A DNA stretch of 64,000 nt from Micromonospora vinacea (GTDB lineage Bacteria; Actinomycetota; Actinomycetes; Mycobacteriales; Micromonosporaceae), in assembly GCF_015751785.1 (NCBI RefSeq), contig NZ_JADOTY010000001.1, positions 5,394,001 through 5,458,000 on the forward strand, in the 5' to 3' direction. The notes under the pieces were generated by a model. The model was not told where the DNA came from, searched no databases, and worked only from the letters and a program-made list of their open reading frames with translations. Positions within the stretch are counted from its first letter, which is position 1. Every line of letters begins with the position of its first letter. Shown piece by piece: positions 8,371 to 18,800 of the stretch. The translations under genes and the position numbers were made by a program.

Positions 8371-11300
8371 CCCTGACCGCGGGCGCGTCGTCCCTCGTCG
8401 AGCAGGCGAGCCTGCACCCGGTGGCGGTTGGCGTGCGTCTCGTCGCCGACCCGCTCCCACAGGCCGGCGAGTTGGCGGTGCTCCCGCGCCAGGCGGTCGC
8501 GCAGCGTGACGTTCGCCGCGTCGTCGCGGAACAATCGACCCCGGATCTCGCAGCTCTCGGTGAGCGCCTCGATGGCCGCTCCGACGTCGCCGGCCTCCAG
8601 CAGCAGGCCGGCCTGCTGCCCGAGTACCGCCGCCAGGTCCTTCCCATAGCGGGCCGGGTCGGCGGTGGCAAGTCGGCGGTGGATGAGCACCACGTCGCGG
8701 AACGCCAGGGTGGCTTCGTCGCGCCGTTCGAGGTCGTGCAGCAGGACGGCTCGACAGTGATGGGCCGTCGCCAGTGCCGCGAGGACGGCGGTGCTCCCGC
8801 CCGCCACGAGGGTGCGGTAGAGCCCTACGGCCTCGTCCGCAGCCGTCAGCGCCGCCTGCGGCGACCCGACCTCCCCGAGGTCCATGGCCTGCCTCAGCAG
8901 GGCTTTCGCCAGGGCCGGGACCTGGCTGACCTGGCTGCCGGTGACGAGTTGGCGGTGCAGGTCCACCCGCTCGTCCTCCACCGCGAGAGCGGACGCGGCA
9001 TCGTGGCGAAGCCGGTGTAGAGCGGCCAGAGTGCCGAGCGCGTCACCGAGATGACCGAGGACCGCTGCCTGGTCGTGCGCCGATCCTTCGCCCGTCCCGG
9101 TCGTCCGGTCGCTGCGGCGTCGTTCCGCGTCGACGAGCAGCCGCGCGTGCCGTACGGCCGACTGCGCCGCGGCGAGACCCTCCTCGGTGCGGTCCAGCTC
9201 ACCGAGGAGCCATGCCTGCCGGATCTCGCTGGCGCACACCGGGGTGAGGTGGCTGTCCGGTTGGTCGAGGTGAATCTGGTGATGGTGCGTCACCGCCCGG
9301 TTCGTGGCGGTGAGCGCCTGCACGGTCAGACCGGCGCGGTGCAGTTGGTCGGCCCAGGCATCCAGGGTCGAGGTCAGCCGCTGCACCAACCGCGGCGAAG
9401 CCGACTGCCTGGCGGCGTCGACGATCCGTTGCCACAGGTCCACCTCGTCGGCCAGCACGTCGAGCACGTCCGCGTCGGATCTGTTGGCCAGCAGGAGCCG
9501 ACGGTGCTGACCGAGCGCCTCCGCGAGCCAGGGCAGGTAACGGTCGATCTCGCCCAGTCGGCGGGCGCCCTGAACGAGCGTGGCCGACTCGGCCGCCGGC
9601 TGGCCGGCGAAGAGAGGCCCAGGGTCGGGCATGCCCTCGGCCACGGCCCGCATCATCGGATGCGGGGTGCGGGGATCCTGCACCAACCCGCGGAGCCGGT
9701 CCGCCAGGGCCGGTGGCAGGGTTTGGGCAGTGGTAGCGAGCGCCTGCAGCAACATCACCAGGAGAGCCGGCTGCTCGCGTACCACCTGCCAGAGTGGTTC
9801 GGCGAGGTGTGGGTGCCGGTGACACGCCGGGCCGAGCACCGTCATCGCTCGACCAGCTTGCGCCGGCGTACAGAACCCCATGATGCCCGTGACCACGGCA
9901 GGGTTGCGCAACGCGGCGGTCACCGCGAGATCGTGTCGCACCGCGTCGGGCTCGACCGGCCCCCAGTATCCGCCGTCGGCGCCCGGATACAGCTCGTGCA
10001 GCCAGGTCGCCAGGCGGTGCACGGTGGCCCGGTCGTTGGCGTCCTCCGGGCGGATCCGCCGCACGACCTCATGGGCGTCGGTGATCCGGTCCGCGCCGTA
10101 GAGGGCGGCCGCCCCCAGGTACTCGTCGAGTTGGCCCGGTCGCGCGTACGAGATCCGGGCGGCCACGGCAGTGCCCTCGCCGTACCGGCGCTCCTGGGCG
10201 ACCATCGCGGCCACGACCTCCGTTACGGAGATGGGAGGTCGCTCCGTCCCGGTGCGAACGAGGAGTCGCAGCGCGGCCAGGTGCAGCGTGACGGGGGCGG
10301 AGTAATGGTCGTCGTCGGCGTTGGGCAGGGTGATCGAGGCGGCGTGCCGCCGCCAGTAGTCGGTGCCGGAGCCGGCGTCCAACCGTGCCGCCAGGTCGGT
10401 CAGGGCGTCGCTGAGGGCGGCCTGCCGGGCGCGCCCGGCCGCCCAGGGCGCAGGCAACTGCCGGACGGTTCCCTCCCGGGACAGGGGATCGGTGCGGCGC
10501 AGTTCCTGCCACCAGTCGCCGGCGGAACGGGCGAGCAGGAGCAGACGAAGCGGCTTCGTGCCGTGTGCCGCACGGGCCAGCTCCCGGCGCACCGCGTCCG
10601 GTCGCCTATCGGCGTGGTCCACCACGACCAGCCCGCCGTCTGCCGTGTCGGCGTCGGACACCGGAGCGTTCCGCCAGCGCCCCTCACGGGTGTCGAGAAG
10701 TTCGAGCACCAGTCTGGTCTTGCCCTGGCCGGCGCCGCCGGTGATCACCCGCACCGCCGAGCCGGGGCTGTCGCACCACCGTCGCAGGTCGGCCAGTTCG
10801 GCCGAACGGCCGCTGAAACGCACCACCCGGTGGTGTGGAGCCAGCAGGTCCGCCGGTGCGTCCGTCGCCGCGGCCACGTCGCGCGCCGCAGGATCCTCGC
10901 CAGCCGCGTCACCCGACACCGGGTCGAGGCCCGGGTCGGCAGGGCCAGTGTCGGCCAGTTCCGCGGTATCGGTGAGCGGAGCTACGGCGGGTCCGGTTGT
11001 CCGTGCTGCGACGCGATCCAGTCGCGCCCGGCCAATGTTGTTGATCACCGCGAAGGGACGGCTGTCGGTCGTGATCGCGGCCCGCCCGGGGCCCGGGGTG
11101 AGCGCGGTGAAGTGGTCGCGGGCCACCCCCACCCGGGCCTGCACCGCCTGGGACAGCTCGTCCAGCAGTTCCCCGGCACGGAACAGGTCGGGACGCTGCA
11201 GCGTGTCCAGCAGCAGGGGTTGGACTCCCTCGACGAACCGGTAGCGTCCAGCCTGCCCGTCGACGACCCGCAGCAGGCCGCTGAGCAGCACCTCCGCCAG

Positions 11301-12536
11301 TTGTGACGGCGGGGCGGAGCGGAACATAGCGTGTTGGATGTAGCGGATCACCGGCAGCACCGGCTCGCTCATCGCGACGTAGCCGGCGAGACGGAACGCC
11401 TCGGGTGACGCCGACGAGCGGAAGTGCCGGACCCGGTCGGTCGGACTGGGCGCCACCCGTTCCCGGACCGGCATGCTGGGGGTTCGTTCGCCGGTGACCA
11501 CGGTCACCGCAGCCGTCACCGCCGTCGTACCGGAGAGGAGCCGGGTCCAGCGGCCGACCCAGCGTGGCGAGATCTCCAGGACCGGCACCACGGTGCCGTC
11601 GGAGGCGGGTAGGCCGTCGAACGCGGCGAACCGCAGGTCGGTGTTGGGTGCGCCCGGGCGTGGAGCGCTGAGCGCCCCCACCACGGTCCGTCCGCCGGTA
11701 CGGGACCACATGCGTTCCGGCAACGGTTGCAGGATCGACACTGGACCGTGCCGGGCCCAGCGGTGGAGGAAGGCACCCGCCGCACCGGTGTGCCAGATCC
11801 GGTGGACGCAGTCGCTGATGACGATGACGACGCGCCGTCCGGTGGGGTCGATGAGTTCGGCGGGACGACGCGCTTCCCCACGCCAGCTCGACAGCACGGC
11901 ATCGACCGCGGCGTCATCGCCGTGCAGCCGCCACCTGCTGACCTGCCGGAATACCCCGGAGGAGGCGAGGGTGTCGGCCACGCTCGTGGCCAGGTCCCGC
12001 CACAGCGTCATGGAGGCGGTGCTGTCCACCACCACTGCCGCGTCAAGCCACCGCTCGGTCGACGGTGTCAGCACCGCACGCCAGGGTTGTTCGGCCAGCA
12101 TGTGTTCGGCGACGGCACGTACCGTCGCCTCCTCGTCGAGGACGTCGAGCCGCCGGTTCGGCACCCTTCGCATCAGCGGGCGCAACGATCGCTGGAATCC
12201 CAGTCGGTCGGCGAGCGCGATCGAGCGGGGTACCGCGACCTCGGCGGCCGTCGCCGTTCCGGTCCGGGACGGGGGTACGTGCAGGCTGGTGGGTGTCGGC
12301 GGACGGGGCGGCACCGGCGCGGGCGCTGGGTCCGCCCCGCTGAGCGGTGCCGGCGCGTCGTCGAGAGCGTCGTCGACCGGCTCGGGCTCAGCCGGGGCGT
12401 CCGCCGCCGGTCCGGGCTGCACGGCAGGGGCGCGTGGTCGCAGATGGTGGCCGAGCCAGAGCGTCTCCGCGAGGTCCCGTGCGGTCGGATCACCACCCGC
12501 CGCGACAATGGCGTCGCGGAGTCTGTCAATCGTCAT
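8367..12536 (-). CDS. Giant vWA-STAND NTPase-TPR protein (SAV_2336-like)
   Basis: This protein has 1389 residues. A Pro/Ala-rich linker (about 35-95) precedes a vWA-like domain with a DSTAS MIDAS-type motif at 171-175. A second linker leads to a STAND-type NTPase with P-loop GGAGQGKT at 600-607 and a VVVDHADR Walker-B segment near 640. The C-terminal ~300 residues are helical TPR-like repeats (for example ALTATNRAVTHHHQ and QAALTAADEAVGLYRTL). STAND proteins are signal-responsive oligomerising switches, and vWA domains are the classic partners of MoxR ATPases, here encoded immediately upstream with an 11-bp overlap. It is likely the sensor/assembly hub of the minus-strand cassette. Confidence 0.8.
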   Translation of the reverse strand: MTIDRLRDAIVAAGGDPTARDLAETLWLGHHLRPRAPAVQPGPAADAPAEPEPVDDALDDAPAPLSGADPAPAPVPPRPPTPTSLHVPPSRTGTATAAEVAVPRSIALADRLGFQRSLRPLMRRVPNRRLDVLDEEATVRAVAEHMLAEQPWRAVLTPSTERWLDAAVVVDSTASMTLWRDLATSVADTLASSGVFRQVSRWRLHGDDAAVDAVLSSWRGEARRPAELIDPTGRRVVIVISDCVHRIWHTGAAGAFLHRWARHGPVSILQPLPERMWSRTGGRTVVGALSAPRPGAPNTDLRFAAFDGLPASDGTVVPVLEISPRWVGRWTRLLSGTTAVTAAVTVVTGERTPSMPVRERVAPSPTDRVRHFRSSASPEAFRLAGYVAMSEPVLPVIRYIQHAMFRSAPPSQLAEVLLSGLLRVVDGQAGRYRFVEGVQPLLLDTLQRPDLFRAGELLDELSQAVQARVGVARDHFTALTPGPGRAAITTDSRPFAVINNIGRARLDRVAARTTGPAVAPLTDTAELADTGPADPGLDPVSGDAAGEDPAARDVAAATDAPADLLAPHHRVVRFSGRSAELADLRRWCDSPGSAVRVITGGAGQGKTRLVLELLDTREGRWRNAPVSDADTADGGLVVVDHADRRPDAVRRELARAAHGTKPLRLLLLARSAGDWWQELRRTDPLSREGTVRQLPAPWAAGRARQAALSDALTDLAARLDAGSGTDYWRRHAASITLPNADDDHYSAPVTLHLAALRLLVRTGTERPPISVTEVVAAMVAQERRYGEGTAVAARISYARPGQLDEYLGAAALYGADRITDAHEVVRRIRPEDANDRATVHRLATWLHELYPGADGGYWGPVEPDAVRHDLAVTAALRNPAVVTGIMGFCTPAQAGRAMTVLGPACHRHPHLAEPLWQVVREQPALLVMLLQALATTAQTLPPALADRLRGLVQDPRTPHPMMRAVAEGMPDPGPLFAGQPAAESATLVQGARRLGEIDRYLPWLAEALGQHRRLLLANRSDADVLDVLADEVDLWQRIVDAARQSASPRLVQRLTSTLDAWADQLHRAGLTVQALTATNRAVTHHHQIHLDQPDSHLTPVCASEIRQAWLLGELDRTEEGLAAAQSAVRHARLLVDAERRRSDRTTGTGEGSAHDQAAVLGHLGDALGTLAALHRLRHDAASALAVEDERVDLHRQLVTGSQVSQVPALAKALLRQAMDLGEVGSPQAALTAADEAVGLYRTLVAGGSTAVLAALATAHHCRAVLLHDLERRDEATLAFRDVVLIHRRLATADPARYGKDLAAVLGQQAGLLLEAGDVGAAIEALTESCEIRGRLFRDDAANVTLRDRLAREHRQLAGLWERVGDETHANRHRVQARLLDEGRRARGQG

Positions 12537-13542
12537 CGGACCGGCGGGACAGGTGTGTCATCACCTTCTCGGCCAGCTGCACCCGGTCCACACCGCCGGA
12601 GCGGCCTGCCTGGTCGGTCAGGTAGATCGCGTTGAGCAACTGGTCCGTGGCGAGGTCGCCCGGCTCCCGACGCGCGAGGAAGGTGTCGATCAGGTCTGCG
12701 CTGTCCTGGGCGAGACCGTCAAGGTGCGCGTCGACGATGCTTGTCAGCTTGTCCTCGTCAGGCTGCGGGAGGGTGACCTGGATGCACCGCCGGAGGAACG
12801 CGGGTGGGAACTCCCGTTCGTCGTTGCTGGTCATGACGATGACCGGGAAGGCGCGACACCTGACCTGCCCCTGATGGACGGGCACACGATGGGTGCTGTC
12901 CGCCGTCATCACCTGGGCGTCGGCGGCACGGTCCGACTGCCGCACCAGCTCGCCGATTTCGTACGCGCCGTCCTCGAAGATGGTGAGCAGATCGTTGGGA
13001 AGGTCGAGGTCGCCCTTGTCGATCTCGTCGATCAGCAGCACCCGGGGTCTGGTCGAGGGCAGCAGGGCGGTGCCCAGCGGACCCAGCCGGATGAAACGGC
13101 CCAGGTCCTCACCGTCGTAAGGTGCGGCGCTGCCGTCGGCACGTCGGCTGGTCTGGTAGAGCCGTGCCAACGGGTCGTACTGGTACAGGCCGTCCTTCAG
13201 GGTCACCCGGCTGGTGATGTTCCAGCGCAGGGGTCGGCCGAGTTTCAGCTCGTGGGCGATCGCCGTCGCGAGCGTCGACTTTCCGGTGCCCGGGTGGCCC
13301 GTCACCAGCAGTGGACGACGCAGGTACAGGGCGGCGTTCACCAGTTCGACGGTGGCCGGGTCCGGCCGATAGTTCGCACCGCGACGGATGTCCGCCTCGG
13401 TCTCGTTCACCTGCGGCGCGGTGGGGGTGGCGGTTTCGTCGAAGACCCGCCACGGCGGTGGGGCGGGTAGCCGATCGACACCGTCGTGAGGAACTCCGGT
13501 GCCTTCATAGATCCACCATCCTGGTTTCTCGGACACGCTCAC
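12526..13542 (-). CDS. MoxR-family AAA+ ATPase
   Basis: This 338-residue protein starts at a GTG with GGAG a few bases upstream, three bases after the protease stop. It carries Walker A GHPGTGKS (82-89), Walker B LLIDEIDK (about 163-170), a sensor-1 MTSNDERE segment and an arginine-rich PPAFLRRC segment. MoxR ATPases remodel vWA-containing clients, and the downstream gene supplies such a domain. In the published ternary systems MoxR sits with VMAP and trypsin-like proteins, as here. Substrate is unknown. Confidence 0.9.
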   Translation of the reverse strand: MSVSEKPGWWIYEGTGVPHDGVDRLPAPPPWRVFDETATPTAPQVNETEADIRRGANYRPDPATVELVNAALYLRRPLLVTGHPGTGKSTLATAIAHELKLGRPLRWNITSRVTLKDGLYQYDPLARLYQTSRRADGSAAPYDGEDLGRFIRLGPLGTALLPSTRPRVLLIDEIDKGDLDLPNDLLTIFEDGAYEIGELVRQSDRAADAQVMTADSTHRVPVHQGQVRCRAFPVIVMTSNDEREFPPAFLRRCIQVTLPQPDEDKLTSIVDAHLDGLAQDSADLIDTFLARREPGDLATDQLLNAIYLTDQAGRSGGVDRVQLAEKVMTHLSRRSDDD

Positions 13543-13545
13543 TCC

Positions 13546-15303
13546 TCACTCCGCGAAGCTCAGGCCGGTCGGTCGACGCCGAGGTTCGTCCCACAGCAGG
13601 GTGACGTCGCGGCCGCAGTGTTCGTCCTCGTCGTCGAGTTCGCCGGCCTCCACCCGCAGGTCGCGGACCCGCGCGGGCAACTCCTCGCTGCGGATGTCGC
13701 CCAGTCGGCTGGCCATCGTGCCGCTGAAACGCCGGCTGGCGCAGATGGTCTCGGTGTCGGGGCAGGCGCAGGCCGTCCGCTGCCACAGCAGGACCGGCAG
13801 GCCACTCGCCACCGCGGAGCCGACCCGGTCCGGCTCTGTCCAGCGGCCCGCCAGCCCGAGCGCCAGCGGGCGATTCGCGGAGCGCAACCACGCCTTGAAC
13901 TTCCGCAGTTCCCCGGTGCGGTGGGAGCAGTCGCGCCAGCTCATCGTGGCGTTCAGGTGGCCGGGACGCTCGCGAAGCTGTCGGGTCCGTTCCTCGATCA
14001 TGCGCGGATCGGTGGTGTCGAACCATTCCAGGGCGCGCACCACGACCGGCCGGCTCCAACCGAGCGGTACCTGGTCATGGTCGTCGAGGGCACGCCAGGA
14101 GTCGACCGGCCAGCCGAGGTGACCACGGGGCAGCACGAACTCGACGGCGATCGTCTCGTACGTGGCGTGCGCCATCTTCCGGTACGCCTCGGGCAGGTGC
14201 TGCTCGACGGTCTCCTGGATCCTGTCCTCGGTGACCGTCTCCTCAAGGATCCGCTCGTCCAGGCCACCGTCGGGGTTCGTGGCGGTCCAGATGGTGACGT
14301 GGTGGGCCTTGCGCCCTTCCGCCGACGGCGCGATCCGGACCACCACCCACCCTGGCCGGGGACCGAGGTCGTCGACTGCCGGCTCCACCGGCGCCGCGTC
14401 CTCCGTATTCCACCCGTGTCGTCCCACCCATTCGCGCAGGGCGGCGCTGTGCTCGGGGGACTTCAGGCCGATCCGCCGCAGGAGGGTGACGACGAGGTCG
14501 ACAACCTCGTCGTCGGGGAAGGTGGTGTTCACCGCCATCCACTCGACCATGGCGAGCACGCTGCTCATCGGTCGTTGCGGCAGGTCGGGGGTGAGCCGGG
14601 TGGGGTGCCCCAGCACCGCCGTCGGCAGCCGGCGCATGTCGGGGAGCGTCAGGCCGTCCAGGATGGAACGCAGCTCCCGGTACGCGATCGGATCGAACGG
14701 GCCGAGGCGCATGCGGTCGATGATGGGTGGCCAGTGCCGGCCGATCTCGTCGAGCGGCAGCACCACGCCGGTTCGCATGTCCGGGTCCCGGTCGGCGGAG
14801 ATCACCATGCCGACGACCTCGTAGGTCCCCTGCACGTAGGCGGCCGAGCCGCTGTAACCGCGTGCCAGACGGGTGCCTCTGGTCTGGCTCGCGGTGGTCT
14901 GGCACGCCTGCCCGGCCAGCCGGGGGTACGCATCGGCGTGGAAGTGGGCGATCTGGCCGGTCTTCCGGTAGCCGTCGGGGAAGCCGAACGCACCGAGTTC
15001 CTGTCGTGCGAAGATCTCCACCCCGTTCAGTGGTGCGAGCCGCGCCGGCTCCACCTCCACGGGCTCGGTCAGGCGGATCACCGCGACGTCGCCCTCGTCG
15101 ACCTCGCCTGCTGACCAGGGCCCCCGGAACACCACGTCACCGTCGAGGCCGCCGAGGCTGGGCTGCAGGAACGACACCCTGACGGCTGCCGCGTCACCCA
15201 CTACGTGCGCGCAGGTCAAAATGTGTTGGGCATCGATCAGGAAGCCGCTGCCTGATCCGCCGGCAGCGTCGACTCGCACCTGCCACCGCGGTGCGGTACT
15301 CAC
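13546..15303 (-). CDS. Trypsin-like serine protease fused to a VMAP C-terminal domain
   Basis: This 585-residue protein has an intact trypsin triad: His33 in TCAHVV, Asp72 in GDVAVI and Ser153 in GYSGSAAY. A helical middle region (about 200-330) follows. The C-terminal ~250 residues include AVEFVLPRGHLGWPVD, PVVVRALEW and DVTLLWDEP, the hallmarks of the vWA-MoxR-associated protein C-terminal domain. No signal peptide is seen, so the protease is predicted to be cytoplasmic and probably latent until the STAND/MoxR partners fire. The start GTG overlaps the upstream stop as GTGA. Domain naming follows the published MoxR-VMAP systems. Confidence 0.85.
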   Translation of the reverse strand: MSTAPRWQVRVDAAGGSGSGFLIDAQHILTCAHVVGDAAAVRVSFLQPSLGGLDGDVVFRGPWSAGEVDEGDVAVIRLTEPVEVEPARLAPLNGVEIFARQELGAFGFPDGYRKTGQIAHFHADAYPRLAGQACQTTASQTRGTRLARGYSGSAAYVQGTYEVVGMVISADRDPDMRTGVVLPLDEIGRHWPPIIDRMRLGPFDPIAYRELRSILDGLTLPDMRRLPTAVLGHPTRLTPDLPQRPMSSVLAMVEWMAVNTTFPDDEVVDLVVTLLRRIGLKSPEHSAALREWVGRHGWNTEDAAPVEPAVDDLGPRPGWVVVRIAPSAEGRKAHHVTIWTATNPDGGLDERILEETVTEDRIQETVEQHLPEAYRKMAHATYETIAVEFVLPRGHLGWPVDSWRALDDHDQVPLGWSRPVVVRALEWFDTTDPRMIEERTRQLRERPGHLNATMSWRDCSHRTGELRKFKAWLRSANRPLALGLAGRWTEPDRVGSAVASGLPVLLWQRTACACPDTETICASRRFSGTMASRLGDIRSEELPARVRDLRVEAGELDDEDEHCGRDVTLLWDEPRRRPTGLSFAE

Positions 15304-15647
15304 CGTTGGGCGACCTCGGTGCGCGAGGCACCGCCCGACCAGCTGAGCTTGACCGTGAGGTGAGCGTCGACGCCCGTCCTGGCGAAGACGGCCCCGGCCT
15401 CAGTGGTGAAGTTGACCCCGAACTCGATCTCGATGTCGTCCGGTCGGTGGACGGCTTCGCGGAAGGTCGTGAGGGCTTTCTGCGCCGCGACGTTGATCTC
15501 TCGTAGACCCGCCTCGAATCGCTTCCGCGCCTCGACGATCTGGTCCGCACCGAGCCCCGCCTCACTGAAACCGCTCTCTCGCCTGTCGATTTCGAAGACG
15601 ACTTCCTCCCCGTCCTCGGTGCGGACACGCATCAGCTCGGTTGGCAT
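15300..15647 (-). CDS. Trypsin-co-occurring domain 1 protein (CU044_2847-like)
   Basis: This 115-residue protein starts at the ATG preceded by GGGAGG; an upstream in-frame ATG at 15659 and a longer frame to 15683 are less likely. It begins MPTELMRVRTEDGEEVVFEID and has a beta-strand, helix and beta-strand layout ending in KLSWSGG. This matches the small Trypco1 family encoded next to cytoplasmic trypsin-like proteases in conflict systems. It leads the minus-strand operon and overlaps the protease gene by four bases (GTGA). It may act as a regulator or chaperone of the protease, which is inference. Confidence 0.75.
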   Translation of the reverse strand: MPTELMRVRTEDGEEVVFEIDRRESGFSEAGLGADQIVEARKRFEAGLREINVAAQKALTTFREAVHRPDDIEIEFGVNFTTEAGAVFARTGVDAHLTVKLSWSGGASRTEVAQR

Positions 15648-15826
15648 CAAACCTCCCATTGAAGCCCAGGTTCGGTTGAGCATCGACCACTGTGTACAAA
15701 GCCGCTGTCGGGTCGCTGACTCAACCTGCTCCTTGCGGCTCCGGATACGGAGGACCCTCCCGCTCGCGAACCTGTCTCGGGTGACCTATGTTCAGGGGGT
15801 CGCTCGCGTGGGAGGGGGTGTCGGGG

Positions 15827-18800
15827 TTGGGTCTACGGACCTTTATCGAGGGTTGGCCGGTCTACCGCCAGCTCACCGGCACCGACCCGCTGGGACGGGG
15901 TGCTGCGGCGAAGTCCGACGGGTCCCGTGCGCTCACCGCCCGCACCGACACCGCCGATTCGATGGCCCGGTCCGTCTGCCCGTACTGCGCCGTGGGTTGC
16001 GGCCAGCGGGTGTTCGTGAAGGACGGGCAGGTCAGCCAGATCGAAGGTGATCCGGACAGCCCGATCTCGCGGGGTCGGCTCTGCCCGAAGGGTTCGGCGA
16101 GTAAGAGTCTGGTGACCAGTCCGCTGCGGCAGACCACTGTCCGCTACCGCCAGCCGTACTCGACGCAGTGGGAGGATCTGGAGCTCGACACCGCGCTCGA
16201 CATGATCGCCGACCGGATCCTCGCTGCCCGCGAGCAGACCTGGGAGGACGTCGACACGCAGGGTCGGCCGCTCAACCGGACGCTGGGTATCTCCAGTCTG
16301 GGTGGGGCGACGCTGGACAACGAGGAGAACTACCTCATCAAGAAGTTGTTCACCGCGATGGGGGCGCTCCAGATCGAGAACCAGGCCCGTATTTGACACT
16401 CCGCCACCGTCCCCGGTCTGGGGGCCAGCTTCGGTCGTGGCGGTGCGACGGATTTCCAGCAGGACATCGCCAACGCTGACGTGATCGTCATCCAGGGTTC
16501 GAACATGGCTGAGGCGCACCCTGTGGGTTTCCAGTGGGTGATGGAGGCCAAGCGCAAAGGCGCGAAGGTTTTCCACGTCGACCCGCGGTTCACCAGGACG
16601 AGTGCGGTCGCGGACACGTACCTGCCGATCCGGGCGGGCACGGACATCGCTTTGCTCGGTGGGGTGGTGCGCTACATCCTGGACAACGAGTTGGACTTCC
16701 GGGAGTACGTGCTGTCGTACACCAATGCGGCGACGATCGTCAGCGAGGAGTTCAGCGACACCGAGGACGGTGACGGTTTCTTCTCCGGCTTCGACCCGGA
16801 GACCGGCACCTACGTGCAGGACAGCTGGCAGTACGAGGGGCACGAGGGTTCGTCGGGCAGTGGGCACACCGCCCAGGAGCGGGACAGCGCCGCGGGGTTG
16901 ACGCACGAGTCGCACGGCGCGCCGGTGGGTGGTCAGACCCGGCGCGACGAGACGTTGCAGCATCCGCGCTGCGTCTACCAGATCCTCAAGCGACACTTCT
17001 CCCGCTACACCCCGGAGATGGTGGAGCGGGTCTGCGGCATCTCGCAGGAGCAGTTCCTGGAGTTGGCGCGGGCGTGGACGGCGAACTCCGGCCGGGACCG
17101 CACCGGCATGCTGATCTACTCGGTGGGGTGGACGCAGCACAGTGTGGGTGTGCAGTACATCCGCACCGGCGCGATCATCCAGCTGTTGCTGGGCAACATG
17201 GGCCGCCCCGGTGGTGGAGTCATGGCGCTCCGCGGCCATGCCAGCATCCAGGGCTCCACCGACATCCCGACGTTGTTCAACCTGCTACCCGGTTATCTGC
17301 CGATGCCGCACCACGCCGAGCACCCGAGCTTCGACGAGTGGGTGGAGAGCATTCGCCATCCGGGGCAGAAGGGGTTCTGGGGTAACGCGCGGTCGTTCGC
17401 CGCCAGCCTGCTCAAGGCGTACTGGGGTGACGCGGCGTCGCCGGAGAACGACTTCTGCTACGGCTACCTGCCCCGGCTGACCGGTGATCACGGCACGTAC
17501 CAGCAGGTCCTCAACATGATCGACGGGAAGATCAAGGGGTACTTCCTGCTCGGGCAGAACCCGGCGGTCGGGTCGGCGCACGGCCGCGCGCAGCGGCTCG
17601 GGATGGCCAACCTCGACTGGTTGGTGGTCCGGGACCTGTTCATGATCGAGAGTGCGACGTTCTGGCAGAACGGTCCGGAGGTCGCCACCGGGGAGATCGT
17701 GCCGGAGGAGTGCCGCACTGAGGTGTTCTTCCTGCCGGCCGCGTCGCATGTGGAGAAGGAGGGCACGTTCACCCAGACGCAGCGCCTGTTGCAGTGGCGG
17801 GAGAAGGCGGTCGAGCCACCGGGTGACGCCCGTTCCGAGCTGTGGTTCTTCTATCACCTGGGCCGCAAACTGCGGGAGAAGCTGGCCGACTCGCCGCTGC
17901 CGCGCGACCGGGCGCTGCTCGACCTCACCTGGGACTACCCCACGCACGGTCCGCGCGCGGAGCCGAGCGCCGAGGCGGTGCTGCGCGAGATCAACGGGTA
18001 CGACGTGGCGACCGGCCGCCCGCTGTCCGGCTTCGCCGAGGCCCGCGCGGACGGCTCCACAGCGATCGGTTGTTGGATCTACAGCGGGGTGTACGCGGAC
18101 GGGGTGAACCAGGCGGCCCGGCGCAAGTCACGGCACGAGCAGGACTGGGTGGCCGCCGAGTGGGGGTGGGCGTGGCCGGCGAACCGGCGCATCCTCTACA
18201 ACCGTGCGTCCGCCGACCCGGACGGCAACCCGTGGAGTGAGCGCAAGCGCTACGTGTGGTGGGACGCGGAGAAGGCCGAGTGGACCGGCTACGACGTGCC
18301 GGACTTCGAGAAGACCAAGCCGCCGTCGTACCGGCCGACGGCCGGTGCGTCCGGGCCGGAGGGCATCGCGGGTGACGACCCGTTCGTCATGCAGGGCGAC
18401 GGCAAGGGCTGGCTGTACGCGCCCAGCGGTGTCCTGGACGGGCCGCTGCCGACCCACTACGAGCCGGTGGAGTCGCCGGTGCGTAACCCGCTCTACGGTC
18501 AGCAGGCCAACCCGACCCGCAAGATGTACGCGCATCCGGTGAACTCGGTGAACCCGAGCCCGCCGCAGGAGCACGCCCAGGTGTTCCCGTACGTGTTCAC
18601 TGTCAGCCGGCTCACCGAGCACCACACGGCCGGCGGGATGAGCCGGACGGTGTCGCCGCTTGCGGAGCTGCAACCGGAGATGTTCGTGGAGGTGTCCCCG
18701 GACCTGGCCGGCGAGGTGGGGCTGACGCATCTGGGTTGGGCGCACCTGGTCAGCGGCCGCGCGGTGATCGAGGCGAAGGTGCTGGTCACCGACCGGCTCA

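Noticed and set aside
9051..11306. Plus-strand 751-codon frame opposite the giant vWA-STAND gene
   Set aside because: No domain motifs, Arg/Gly-rich composition; the minus frame carries P-loop and MIDAS motifs.
16394..16480. fdhA split by a stop codon, a possible pseudogene
   Set aside because: The TGA is a selenocysteine codon with a bSECIS hairpin and a linked Sec machinery.
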